Program-made: the position numbers and the translations under genes
The notes under the pieces: generated by a model
The model's input: only the letters and a program-made list of their open reading frames with translations
What the model was told of the DNA's origin: nothing
The model's database searches: none
Origin: Bacillota bacterium
Lineage (GTDB): Bacteria > Bacillota > Clostridia > Oscillospirales > Ruminococcaceae
Assembly (NCBI GenBank): GCA_023391005.1
Contig: JAEWBS010000117.1
Coordinates: 1 to 15,204 of the forward strand
Reading direction: 5' to 3'
DNA length: 15,204 nt
Shown: piece by piece, positions 7,492 to 14,272 of the stretch
Layout of the letters: each line of letters begins with the position of its first letter
Numbering within the stretch: position 1 is the first letter of the stretch

Positions 7492-7547
7492 GGCTCCAGA
7501 TAAAAGGCCTGTAAACATATTGTTTACAGGCTTTTTTATTTGGAGCT
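7492..7547. terminator. Long hairpin, border repeat copy 1
   Basis: Left arm 7492-7517 and right arm 7521-7547 pair over about 26 bp, with one bulged T at 7537 and three G.U pairs, which are G.U on the plus strand. The inner stem GCCTGTAAACA/TGTTTACAGGC is followed by CTTTTTTATT, a good terminator for the upstream plus-strand gene. The outer stem GCTCCA...TGGAGC shares sequence with hairpins at 10768-10814 and 14221-14272. Confidence 0.75.
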
Positions 7548-7573
7548 GGCAGTCGGACTTGGACCGACAACCT
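7541..7573 (-). repeat. tRNA 3'-half-like fragment, copy 1
   Basis: Read on the minus strand, this is a T-arm (GTCGG, 7-nt loop TCCAAGT, CCGAC) followed by TGCCAGC and TCCA, the layout of the 3' end of a tRNA. No matching 5' half lies within 80 nt, so this is not an intact tRNA. It matches 14267-14299 at 28 of 33 positions. Possible origins are a decayed tRNA gene or an integration footprint. Confidence 0.55.
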
Positions 7574-7685
7574 AGCAATAGATGGAGATGACTATTTCGT
7601 TTCCTCTTTGAAGTGTCTGTGCGCGCAAAGCCCAGACGGTTTATCCGTTGGAAACATCGTAAGGAGGATATCTACGGAGCGTGGA

Positions 7686-7714
7686 TTGTTTATAAGGCGT
7701 ATAAGCGTTAAAAT
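7686..7714 (+). promoter_or_regulatory. Possible promoter of the GIY-YIG/AAA-VWA module
   Basis: TTGTTT (7686-7691), 17-nt spacer, TAAAAT (7709-7714). The expected start near 7720 would place the GAGGTGA ribosome binding site at the very 5' end of the mRNA, which is unusual, so this call is weak. The rest of 7574-7685 shows no clear element apart from an orphan AAGGAGG at 7661-7667 followed only by a very short frame. Confidence 0.3.
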
Positions 7715-7733
7715 AAATGTGAGGTGAATTATC

Positions 7734-8072
7734 ATGGATATCAAAAGAAAAAAACAGCTTATTGAGGCGTATAAAAATAGAAAGCCCGAAATGGGGATTA
7801 TTTCTTTTCATTGTGCTGCGACGACAGAAACTTTTTTGGGTATTTCCAAAGATACAAAAGCTGACTTTAACGGTAACCGTTTTAAGTTGAATGCAAGCTG
7901 GCATCCTAATAAGGTGTTGCAGGCGCTTTGGAACAAATACGGGGAAAGTAATTTTGAGCTGTCTGTGGTAGAGGTTTTGTCCTATGAAGATCCAAAGGCC
8001 GACCATACCGAGAAATTAGAAAAGTTGCTGACACAGTGCTTAGAATCAAACAGTAATGCAAGGAGAATATGA
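7734..8072 (+). CDS. GIY-YIG nuclease-like small protein
   Basis: A 112-aa protein recalling a group of small clostridial proteins annotated as GIY-YIG nuclease family. The first motif reads GII at 21-23 and the second FLG at 34-36 in place of the canonical GIY and YIG, so both catalytic tyrosines are replaced. A conserved-looking middle follows (NGNRFKLNASWHPNK, 46-60; LWNKYGESNFELSVVEVL, 65-82). Whether it still cuts DNA is doubtful; it may have a binding role. ATG 7734 is preceded by GAGGTGA with 6-nt spacing. The stop overlaps the start cluster of the next gene, so it is the first gene of a tightly coupled three-gene unit. Family recall is from memory and moderately sure. Confidence 0.65.
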   Translation: MDIKRKKQLIEAYKNRKPEMGIISFHCAATTETFLGISKDTKADFNGNRFKLNASWHPNKVLQALWNKYGESNFELSVVEVLSYEDPKADHTEKLEKLLTQCLESNSNARRI

Positions 8073-8536
8073 TGATGAACGAAAAAATTGTCATGTCCGT
8101 AGACGGATATGACCGCATAGACGGCAGAAATGCGTATCAGTCGGCTATTAAAAGGCTGACTTTGGGTGCACCTGTGTTAGAAGAAAATAAGAAGATGCAG
8201 ATTGCCGCTCAAATTTGGAGAAAAAACGCGCAGGGTCAATTGGAAATCGGCACCGAGCTTCCGATCCATCAGGTATTTGACTTGATGATTTTTATGAGCC
8301 GTGTTCTTTTACACTTTCGGGAGGCTTACCGGCTTCCTCTATTATATGATCCTCAAAATCCTACCGTGGAACGTATCGGCATACAGGGCGATATGATGCC
8401 CATGGCTGTTTGCACCGACAATCCAAATATCAACGCGGATATTCAGGCGTTTTCGCAGGCACTTAATGATTTGGGCGAGATAAACGGGGAGCGCCTGCGT
8501 GTGCTCACACGAATTTTAGAAGAAATGGAGTATTGA
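8072..8536 (+). CDS. Uncharacterised protein of the AAA-VWA module (possibly DUF6530 type)
   Basis: A 154-aa soluble protein without membrane segments or known catalytic motifs. Visible features are DGYDRIDGRNAY at 11-22, an alpha/beta stretch ending in TELPIHQVFDL (61-71), and a long helical region after 68. The YDxIDGRxAY start and the ELPxHxVxDL stretch recall the DUF6530 family, from memory and unverified. Three consecutive ATG codons (8069, 8072, 8075) follow AAGGAG at 8060-8065; the middle one has 6-nt spacing and is chosen, and it overlaps the previous stop by one base. Such overlap indicates translational coupling with the GIY-YIG-like gene. Function is unknown; context suggests a partner or substrate adaptor of the downstream ATPase. 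Confidence 0.7.
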   Translation: MMNEKIVMSVDGYDRIDGRNAYQSAIKRLTLGAPVLEENKKMQIAAQIWRKNAQGQLEIGTELPIHQVFDLMIFMSRVLLHFREAYRLPLLYDPQNPTVERIGIQGDMMPMAVCTDNPNINADIQAFSQALNDLGEINGERLRVLTRILEEMEY

Positions 8537-8541
8537 TCATC

Positions 8542-10587
8542 ATGGAGAACCAAATGCTTCTGTCCCCGCACAGACAACTGACGGAAGCTGAAAAAAAGCT
8601 TGTTTGGAAAAAGCCGCCGTCTCATATCGAAAGCGAAGCGGAGCGTCGAATCTGTGCTGAGGTAAAGCGAAACTGGCACAGCAAAGAAATGAAAATAACG
8701 AATATTCTGCTGGAGGGGGATGCGGGTTCGGGAAAAACGCAGCTCGCAAAGGCGCTCTCGGCTGACTTTGGGCTGCCTTATACAAAGGTCACCTGCTTTG
8801 CGGATATGGATAAAGCCGATATTCTGGGGTCGATTCTGCCGGTTTTGCCGGAGGATGGGCGCGACGCGCAGGAGGTACGCTATCAATTTTATCCCTCTGA
8901 AATTGTCCGTGCTTACGAAAATGGATGGCTGTTGGAAATACAGGAGCCAACTGTGATACGGGATGCCGCAGTGCTGATGGCACTGAACTCCGCGCTTGAG
9001 CCGGATGGCAGTATCAACCTCCCCACCCGTATCGTCCATCGCCACCCCGATTTTATTGCTGTGATTACAACCAATAGGGGTTATAGTGGGGTTCGGTCAC
9101 TCAATGAAGCTCTGCGGGATCGAATCCACCATGCTGAAAGAATGGATTTGCCGCCCAAAGCGGTTATGATGGCGCGCGCTACCGCCAAAACAGGCTATTC
9201 GTATGAACCGATATTATCGCTTTTGGCGGATATGACGATCACGCTGGATGAGACAGCCAAGGCCAACGCCATTAAAGGTGTGGCGGGAATGCGTTCTTAC
9301 TTGTTTTGGGTTGATACCGTTGCCGACGGCGCGTCGATTCGCGCATCCATGTATCACAAGGTGATTTATAAAATTACGACTGATCCCGAAGAAATCTCCA
9401 TTTTGGAACAGGCGCTATTTGTAAAGGGTCTATTGAAGCAGTTAGATCAATTGGAACAAACGCAGGCACATAGGCAGGAAAGCCAAAATCCTGATGTGAT
9501 GGAACTGCATTTATCCGAAGATGGTACGCCTTTTGAAAGCGACGAGAAAATGCCGATCAATCCGAATGCGGTACGTTTGCGCAAATCTGCGGACAGTGAG
9601 GGTCATTCCAATCAAGCTTCCAATAACACGACCGAGAAAACGCAAAGCAGTGAGAGTGGCGAGGATGGCGCGCCTATTTATCATGAAATGGACGGGCGTC
9701 CTACAGAGCAGAAAAAGCAGGAATTTCGGAAAAGGCTCAATCAGGAAGCCCGTGAAAGTGTGAAAGGAAGCGTCCATCAGCAGGTAAAACTGATCATCCA
9801 TCGCCCTGAAGCTACTGACGAAAATAAGATTGAATATAAAAAGCAAGCGTCTGAACTAATGCCTGTGATTAGAGAGTTGATTCAGAAAACGACCCCTTTT
9901 CTGGAGCATGAAACCGCCAGTGAATTTTCGGCGGCACAATTATATGGCACAACCTTTTGTGCAAATCGTGTTGCGGCGCAGGATTTTAGATACTTTGCAA
10001 GAAAGCGCCCACCGGAGGAAGACCCTTCTCTTGCCGTAGCGCTTCGCATAGACGAATCGGCATCCATGTCGGCTTTTGGACGGCTAGACGCCGCAAAACA
10101 AGCGGCAATTGCGCTGTATGAATTCTGCGATGGCTGCGGTATTCCGATCATCATTTATGGCGATACCGCCGACCGTTCACGTCTGGAGCAAATATCCCTT
10201 TATGCCTATGTCGATTTTGATAGCAAAGATCCCGATGAAAAATATTCTTTAGCCGGTATTCAAAATAGAAGCAACAACCGCGACGGTATGGCGATCAGAA
10301 TTATTGCCGACCGTTTGTTGACAGCGCCGCAAAAAACAAAGCTCTTTATCAGCATCAGCGATGGGCAACCCAAAGCGATGCCGGACTATTCAGGCGATTT
10401 AGCCGTCGCAGACATGAAAAAGACCTTGCAGGAATACCGCCGCAAGGGCGTTTTCTTTCTCGCCGCTGCTATTGGGCAGGATAAAGAAATCATCAGCGAT
10501 ATTTACGGAAAGGAAAATACTTTGGATATCGCTGACCTTAAACAGCTTCCCGCCCGACTGGTTCAAATTATTGCAAGATATCTGTAG
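8542..10587 (+). CDS. Fusion of CobS/MoxR-type AAA+ ATPase and CobT-type VWA domain
   Basis: A 681-aa protein. Residues about 25-300 form an AAA+ ATPase of the MoxR/CobS/NorQ type, with Walker A GDAGSGKT (59-66), Walker B region GWLLEIQE (128-135), sensor-1 TTN (176-178) and arginine-finger region NEALRDR (188-194). Residues about 300-395 are a polar, acidic, probably disordered linker. Residues about 497-681 form a VWA domain with MIDAS residues D504, S506 and S508 (DESAS), a CobT-like RDGMA at 580-584 and D607 in SISDGQP. In known systems (CobS-CobT, NorQ-NorD, MoxR-VWA) these two parts are separate proteins that remodel or insert metals into a target complex. Here no chelatase large subunit or oxidase is nearby. 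ATG 8542 is chosen (GGAG at 8527-8530); TTG 8533 has only 2-nt spacing. Domain calls are firm; the cellular target is unknown. Confidence 0.88.
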   Translation: MENQMLLSPHRQLTEAEKKLVWKKPPSHIESEAERRICAEVKRNWHSKEMKITNILLEGDAGSGKTQLAKALSADFGLPYTKVTCFADMDKADILGSILPVLPEDGRDAQEVRYQFYPSEIVRAYENGWLLEIQEPTVIRDAAVLMALNSALEPDGSINLPTRIVHRHPDFIAVITTNRGYSGVRSLNEALRDRIHHAERMDLPPKAVMMARATAKTGYSYEPILSLLADMTITLDETAKANAIKGVAGMRSYLFWVDTVADGASIRASMYHKVIYKITTDPEEISILEQALFVKGLLKQLDQLEQTQAHRQESQNPDVMELHLSEDGTPFESDEKMPINPNAVRLRKSADSEGHSNQASNNTTEKTQSSESGEDGAPIYHEMDGRPTEQKKQEFRKRLNQEARESVKGSVHQQVKLIIHRPEATDENKIEYKKQASELMPVIRELIQKTTPFLEHETASEFSAAQLYGTTFCANRVAAQDFRYFARKRPPEEDPSLAVALRIDESASMSAFGRLDAAKQAAIALYEFCDGCGIPIIIYGDTADRSRLEQISLYAYVDFDSKDPDEKYSLAGIQNRSNNRDGMAIRIIADRLLTAPQKTKLFISISDGQPKAMPDYSGDLAVADMKKTLQEYRRKGVFFLAAAIGQDKEIISDIYGKENTLDIADLKQLPARLVQIIARYL

Positions 10588-10702
10588 GGTATGTCTCTTT
10601 GCAATTTCTACGATATATGTCTATCGTCCCAGTTTTTAAGGGAGGCTTGAACTGTCGCATCATAACGTCGTTCATAACGTCCCGACAAGCGCAGGGGGTG
10701 TG

Positions 10703-10770
10703 GGGGAATCAGGGTCCTTAAAACATGTCAAGTGGGTATAAGCGAGCAGATTCCCCGCCGCAGCGGTGCT
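10703..10770. repeat. Border repeat copy 2, structured upstream part
   Basis: GGGGAATC (10703-10710) and GATTCCCC (10749-10756) form a perfect 8-bp inverted repeat around 38 nt. The 22-nt sequence starting GATTCCCCGCCGCAGCGG at 10749-10770 recurs exactly at 14202-14223, again just before a long hairpin. The G-rich lead (GGGGGTGTGGGGG) also resembles 14144-14158. Confidence 0.55.
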
Positions 10771-10814
10771 CAAATAAAAAGATCGGTTTTCAAACCGATC
10801 TTTTTATTTGAAGT
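10768..10814. terminator. Long bidirectional terminator, border repeat copy 2
   Basis: An 18-bp perfect stem, 10771-10788 with 10793-10810, and a TTCA loop, flanked by an A-run on the left and a T-run on the right, so it works on both strands. It lies between the AAA-VWA gene (+) and mgtA (-), which converge on it. The outer bases GCTCA.../TGAAGT match the outer stems of the other two copies. After 10815 the tRNA-like tail is lost. Confidence 0.8.
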
Positions 10815-11025
10815 GATAGTGCAAAAAATTTTTGAGTTAGCAGTGCATTATTTACAATCTCACCGATAAATTTGAATTTGTCAGCTTCCGGTTGTGTTTA
10901 TAATACGATGCTGTCTTAGAACTTCTTTATATGAGGCTTTTGGCGGGTTCTTTTTATGAAATAATACAAGCGATTAAAGTTGCCGCTGATGAATATCATT
11001 TTGCTGACGCGCTTATTGCCTTGCG
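10815..11025. other. Intergenic region downstream of mgtA
   Basis: AT-rich DNA without a supportable gene. AGAAC (10919-10923) and GTTCT (about 10948-10952) could form a loose hairpin behind mgtA, but the stem is too short and the loop too long to call a terminator. A TATAAT lies near 10898 without a suitable -35 box. Confidence 0.35.
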
Positions 11026-13671
11026 TCACATCCACTCCCCGTACCGGCGCACATACACCTTCTTGACAAGCTGTACGCACAGAAGATAACCGGCTAGAAT
11101 CGCCGCCAGCCACGGAATAAATAATGCCGGCAAACGCAGCATGTCAAGACCGATTGCGAAATCGGTAAACCCGGTTATCATTGCAACCACCGCCACAATA
11201 AGCGTGGACAGGAAAAGCGGCATGGATGGATTGCTCTGCAGGAATGGTATTTTTGCCGTGCGGATCATATGGATGACCAATACCTGCGATACCGTCCCGA
11301 ACACGAACCATCCGCATTGAAACAAGGGCGAGAGCTCTACCGTGTTGGCTTTAATAACCCACCACATGACGGCAAAGCACAAAATATCAAACACGGAGCT
11401 AAGCGGTCCCATATAAGCCATAAAGGATTTAATGGAGTGCGTTTCCCATTTGCGCGGCCTTTTAATATACGCCTTATCCACGCTGTCGAACGGTATGCCC
11501 ATTTGGGAGAAATCGCACAGCAGGTTTTGCGTCAATATCTGCACCGGCAGCATCGGCAAAAACGGCAGGAAGATGCTGGCCACAATGACCGAGATCATGT
11601 TGCCAAAATTGCCGCTTGCCGCCATCTTAATATATTTGATGATGTTTCCGAAGGTACGGCGTCCTTCGATGACGCCTTCTTCAAGCACCATCAAATCCTT
11701 TTTCAGCAGGATAATGTCGGCGGTTTCCTTGGCGATATCCACGGCGCTGTCCACCGAAATGCCCACATCCGCCTGACGCAGCGCAGGGGCGTCGTTGATG
11801 CCGTCGCCCATATAGCCGACCGTGTGTCCCGCGGCCTGAAACGTTTTTACAACCCGCTCCTTTTGAGCGGGCGACAGCTTTGCAAACAAGTCGCAGGTGT
11901 TTACCGCATCGAGTAATGCGGCCTCATCCATACGCGCTACGTCGCTGCCTGTTATATGGCGGGCGGTATTTACGCCCACCTTGCCGCAAACCTTTAAGGC
12001 CACGCCTTCGCTGTCTCCGGTGAGGACAACAGTGCGCACCCCATGCTCCCGAAGCGCGGCAATCGCGGCTTTGGCACTCTCTTTAGGCGGGTCCAGAAAG
12101 CCCACAAAGCCGATCAAAACCATGTCCCGTTCGTCGGCCACGCTGAAAGCCCCGCTGCCGGGGACCTCGTTCTTCTGCGCCACGGCAATCATCCGCAAAC
12201 CCTCGGCATTGTGCTTCTCATAAGTGGCCAAGGCGACACGCCGGTTTTCTTCATCCATAGGCAAAACCCGCCCGTTTATCTCCACAAAAGACGAGATGGC
12301 GATGATCTCCTCCACTGCGCCCTTTGTGATAAGCTGCCGCTTCCCGCTTTTATCCGCTAAAACCACGCTCATCCTGCGGCGGGAAAAATCAAAGGGAATT
12401 TCGTCGACGCGGCTATAATCCCCCAGCGTATTTTCCAGCCCGTTCTGCACAGCCCGGTTGATGATGGCAAGGTCAATCAAATTCTTGAGACCCGTCTGGA
12501 AATAGCTGTTGAGGTACGCATGGCGCAGGATACGGGTGTCATCCTCACCGCAGAGGTTCATGTACCTTTCCAGCACGATCTTGTCCTCGGTCAGTGTTCC
12601 GGTTTTATCGGTGCAAAGCACATCCATTTCACCAAAAGTCTGTATTGCGCCGAGTGTGCGGACAATGACCTTATGCTTTGACATGGCAACCGCGCCCTTC
12701 GCCAGCGTTGAGGTCATAATCACCGGCAGCATTTCCGGCGTAAGCCCGACTGCGATGCTGATAGCGAAAAGCAGCGCGCCGGGCCAATCGTGCTTTGCCA
12801 GCCCGTTAATCAGAAATACAACGGGAACCATAACCAGCATCATTCGGACTAAAAGGCCGCTGACCGAATCCACACCCCGCTCAAAACTGGTTTTCGCCCT
12901 GTCGCCGGACAGGGATTTTGCCATTGACCCGAAATACGTGTCGTTGCCGGTCGCCAGCACCATGGCCGTCGCGCTGCCGCTGATCACATTGGAACCCATA
13001 AAGCCAAGGTTTTGCAGATCGGTCAATCCATCGCCCGGCTTGTTTTTGGCATCGCTGAATTTCTCCACGGGATTGGATTCGCCCGTCAGGGCCGCCTGTG
13101 CGATAAAAGTATCTTTCGTCGTCAAAAAACGCACGTCCGCCGGGAGCATATCGCCTGCCGAAAGCCGGACAATATCGCCGGGAACAATCTCGTCCAGCGC
13201 AATATCAATCAATTTCCCATCCCGCCATACATCCGCTTTATTAGAGATCATTTTTGACAGCTTTTCGGCGGCTGCGTTGGAGCGCTGGTTTTGAACAAAG
13301 GCAACCAAGCTGGACAGGAGCACCAGCGATATAATGATCGTAACGGTGAGATAGTCAGGTTTTGGCGACGTGACAACATCTGTAAAATATGTGATAGCGG
13401 CAATCAGGAGTAAAATGACGTTAAAAGGGTTGACCACCGCTTCTCTCAGTCTGCGCAGCGCCGTGTTTTTATTTCCTGCGGTAATCGTGTTTTTCCCGAA
13501 TGTATCCTGCCTGTTTGCGGCCTCTTCGCTTGTAAGTCCCGCCTGCGTGACGGACAGACGTGCGAACAGGTCCTCTGTTGTCAGGAAAGCATAGGCGCGG
13601 AGCTTTCCTTCGGTATCGTGCTTGTTTTTCTGAATCTGTCTGCCAAGCGTTTTTCTGTTCATAAAGTTCAC
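11026..13671 (-). CDS. mgtA: Magnesium-translocating P-type ATPase (MgtA/MgtB type)
   Basis: An 881-aa P-type ATPase of the P3B magnesium importer group. Motifs, numbered from the chosen start, are ALTGES (194-199) in the actuator domain, GLTPEMLPVI (309-318) in the membrane ion path, DKTGTLTED (355-363) with the phosphorylated aspartate D355, and GDGINDAPAL in the hinge. About ten membrane segments are visible in the usual 2+2+6 order. The start is uncertain: on the minus strand GAGAGG (13687-13682) is spaced 10 nt from GTG 13671, only 1 nt from ATG 13680 and 19 nt from ATG 13662; GTG is chosen. The GAGAGG lies in the loop of a small hairpin (13673-13678 with 13696-13701). Expression is probably controlled by the long leader described separately. 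MgtA-type pumps import Mg2+ under limitation. Confidence 0.92.
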   Translation of the reverse strand: MNFMNRKTLGRQIQKNKHDTEGKLRAYAFLTTEDLFARLSVTQAGLTSEEAANRQDTFGKNTITAGNKNTALRRLREAVVNPFNVILLLIAAITYFTDVVTSPKPDYLTVTIIISLVLLSSLVAFVQNQRSNAAAEKLSKMISNKADVWRDGKLIDIALDEIVPGDIVRLSAGDMLPADVRFLTTKDTFIAQAALTGESNPVEKFSDAKNKPGDGLTDLQNLGFMGSNVISGSATAMVLATGNDTYFGSMAKSLSGDRAKTSFERGVDSVSGLLVRMMLVMVPVVFLINGLAKHDWPGALLFAISIAVGLTPEMLPVIMTSTLAKGAVAMSKHKVIVRTLGAIQTFGEMDVLCTDKTGTLTEDKIVLERYMNLCGEDDTRILRHAYLNSYFQTGLKNLIDLAIINRAVQNGLENTLGDYSRVDEIPFDFSRRRMSVVLADKSGKRQLITKGAVEEIIAISSFVEINGRVLPMDEENRRVALATYEKHNAEGLRMIAVAQKNEVPGSGAFSVADERDMVLIGFVGFLDPPKESAKAAIAALREHGVRTVVLTGDSEGVALKVCGKVGVNTARHITGSDVARMDEAALLDAVNTCDLFAKLSPAQKERVVKTFQAAGHTVGYMGDGINDAPALRQADVGISVDSAVDIAKETADIILLKKDLMVLEEGVIEGRRTFGNIIKYIKMAASGNFGNMISVIVASIFLPFLPMLPVQILTQNLLCDFSQMGIPFDSVDKAYIKRPRKWETHSIKSFMAYMGPLSSVFDILCFAVMWWVIKANTVELSPLFQCGWFVFGTVSQVLVIHMIRTAKIPFLQSNPSMPLFLSTLIVAVVAMITGFTDFAIGLDMLRLPALFIPWLAAILAGYLLCVQLVKKVYVRRYGEWM

Positions 13672-13725
13672 TGGAATCATTCCTCTCTTTTTTAGGATTC
13701 CCCAGTGAAAACATAAAAAGTCAAC

Positions 13726-13753
13726 AAAAAAAGCCGCCCCAACGGACGGCGGC
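13726..13753 (-). terminator. Intrinsic terminator in the mgtA leader
   Basis: On the minus strand GCCGCC (13753-13748) pairs with GGCGGC (13738-13733), extended inside by a GG/CC pair with a small bulge, and is followed by seven T residues (13732-13726). It lies 55 nt before the mgtA start and 15 nt after the stop of the leader ORF, so it would stop transcription before mgtA unless its folding is prevented. Confidence 0.75.
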
Positions 13754-13768
13754 AAATACACAGGCAAA

Positions 13769-13888
13769 TCAGCCCATCAGCATGAACGCACAATGGACAA
13801 CAGCCCGCGATAAGCACCGGCACATTGGTCTATGTTTCCACATTGGGGTTTGAAGCCGCTTAAGCGAACTTCGGGGGGTGCTGTCCAT
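13769..13888 (-). CDS. 39-codon leader ORF upstream of mgtA
   Basis: ATG at 13888 is preceded on the minus strand by AAGGA (13902-13898) with 9-nt spacing, and the frame runs 39 codons to a TGA at 13771-13769. The peptide is basic (MDSTPRSSLKRL at the start, ending CAFMLMG) with prolines at 5, 15 and 21 and no membrane segment or signal peptide. Its start codon lies in one arm of a 10-bp helix and its stop lies just before an intrinsic terminator. This arrangement is that of a regulatory leader peptide; enterobacterial mgtA leaders also encode a short proline-containing ORF (MgtL), but I see no sequence relation beyond that. It could instead be a fortuitous frame. Confidence 0.5.
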   Translation of the reverse strand: MDSTPRSSLKRLQTPMWKHRPMCRCLSRAVVHCAFMLMG

Positions 13889-13891
13889 TGT
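13790..13891 (-). promoter_or_regulatory. Closed RNA domain in the mgtA leader
   Basis: On the minus-strand transcript ACAATGGACA (13891-13882) is perfectly complementary to TGTCCATTGT (13799-13790), closing an 82-nt internal region. Inside are GAAG/CTTC around CGC-TTAA-GCG and an ATGT-GGAA-ACAT hairpin. The closing helix includes the start codon of the leader ORF, so folding and translation exclude each other. I see no conserved M-box (ykoK) core. Confidence 0.5.
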
Positions 13892-13916
13892 CTCACTTCC
13901 TTGTTCGAAAAATAAG

Positions 13917-13934
13917 GGATATTCATGAATATCC
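13917..13934. promoter_or_regulatory. 18-bp palindrome at the mgtA transcription start
   Basis: GGATATTCATGAATATCC is a perfect palindrome a few bases downstream of the predicted start point (about 13937) on the minus strand. It could be a repressor operator or a 5'-end mRNA hairpin. Its core ATATTCATGA recurs at 14017-14026. Confidence 0.45.
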
Positions 13935-13943
13935 AACATATTC

Positions 13944-13972
13944 AGTTTACCAGATAAACGGTAGACAATCAA
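13944..13972 (-). promoter_or_regulatory. Sigma-A-type promoter of the mgtA leader
   Basis: On the minus strand TTGATT (13972-13967), 17-nt spacer, TAAACT (13949-13944). The predicted start near 13937 gives a leader of about 265 nt. Confidence 0.5.
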
Positions 13973-14012
13973 TCTTAATCATTGATTTTCGCCGTTTTCT
14001 TTTCCATCTCCG

Positions 14013-14028
14013 GATCATATTCATGATC
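14013..14028. repeat. Second palindrome upstream of the mgtA promoter
   Basis: GATCAT-ATTC-ATGATC is an inverted repeat about 95 bp from the 13917-13934 palindrome and shares the 10-mer ATATTCATGA with it. It could be a second regulator site. Confidence 0.35.
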
Positions 14029-14154
14029 TGCAGTTCAAATTCTTGTTTGTTTGCGTGGTACGGCTTGCTTTGAACTCATAATACTATTAATTTTTATGAT
14101 TCTCACAAAAAAGATTTCTGCATGTGTACTTGCCGAGAGGGAGGGGGCGTATGG

Positions 14155-14223
14155 GGGGAACCGTAGGTTCCTACCGCACGTCGAGCGAGCGTTAGTGAGC
14201 GGATTCCCCGCCGCAGCGGTGCT
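14155..14223. repeat. Border repeat copy 3, structured upstream part
   Basis: GGGGAA (14155-14160) and TTCCCC (14204-14209) enclose 43 nt that include the small palindrome GTAGG-TT-CCTAC. The 22 nt at 14202-14223 are identical to 10749-10770. No gene lies between the mgtA promoter region and 14326 otherwise. Confidence 0.55.
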
Positions 14224-14272
14224 TCAGAATAAAAGAGGCCAATCCGAAGATTGGTCTCTTTTATTTTGAAGC
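14221..14272. terminator. Long bidirectional hairpin, border repeat copy 3
   Basis: A 24-bp stem, 14221-14244 with 14249-14272, loop CGAA; two pairs are G.U on the plus strand. It is flanked by A-rich and T-rich runs. Downstream of the flavoprotein gene (-), it should end that transcript before the mgtA control region. Confidence 0.75.

Noticed and set aside
7541..7620. Intact tRNA gene on the minus strand
   Set aside because: Only the T-arm and 3' acceptor strand are present; the upstream bases do not pair with the acceptor or form D and anticodon arms.
8542..10587. Cobaltochelatase CobS/CobT for cobalamin synthesis
   Set aside because: No CobN or other cobalamin gene is nearby, and the two domains are fused in an accessory module; only the domain types match.
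13672..13972. M-box (ykoK) magnesium riboswitch ahead of mgtA
   Set aside because: The conserved M-box core sequences are not seen; the leader is better described by an ORF, a closing helix and a terminator.
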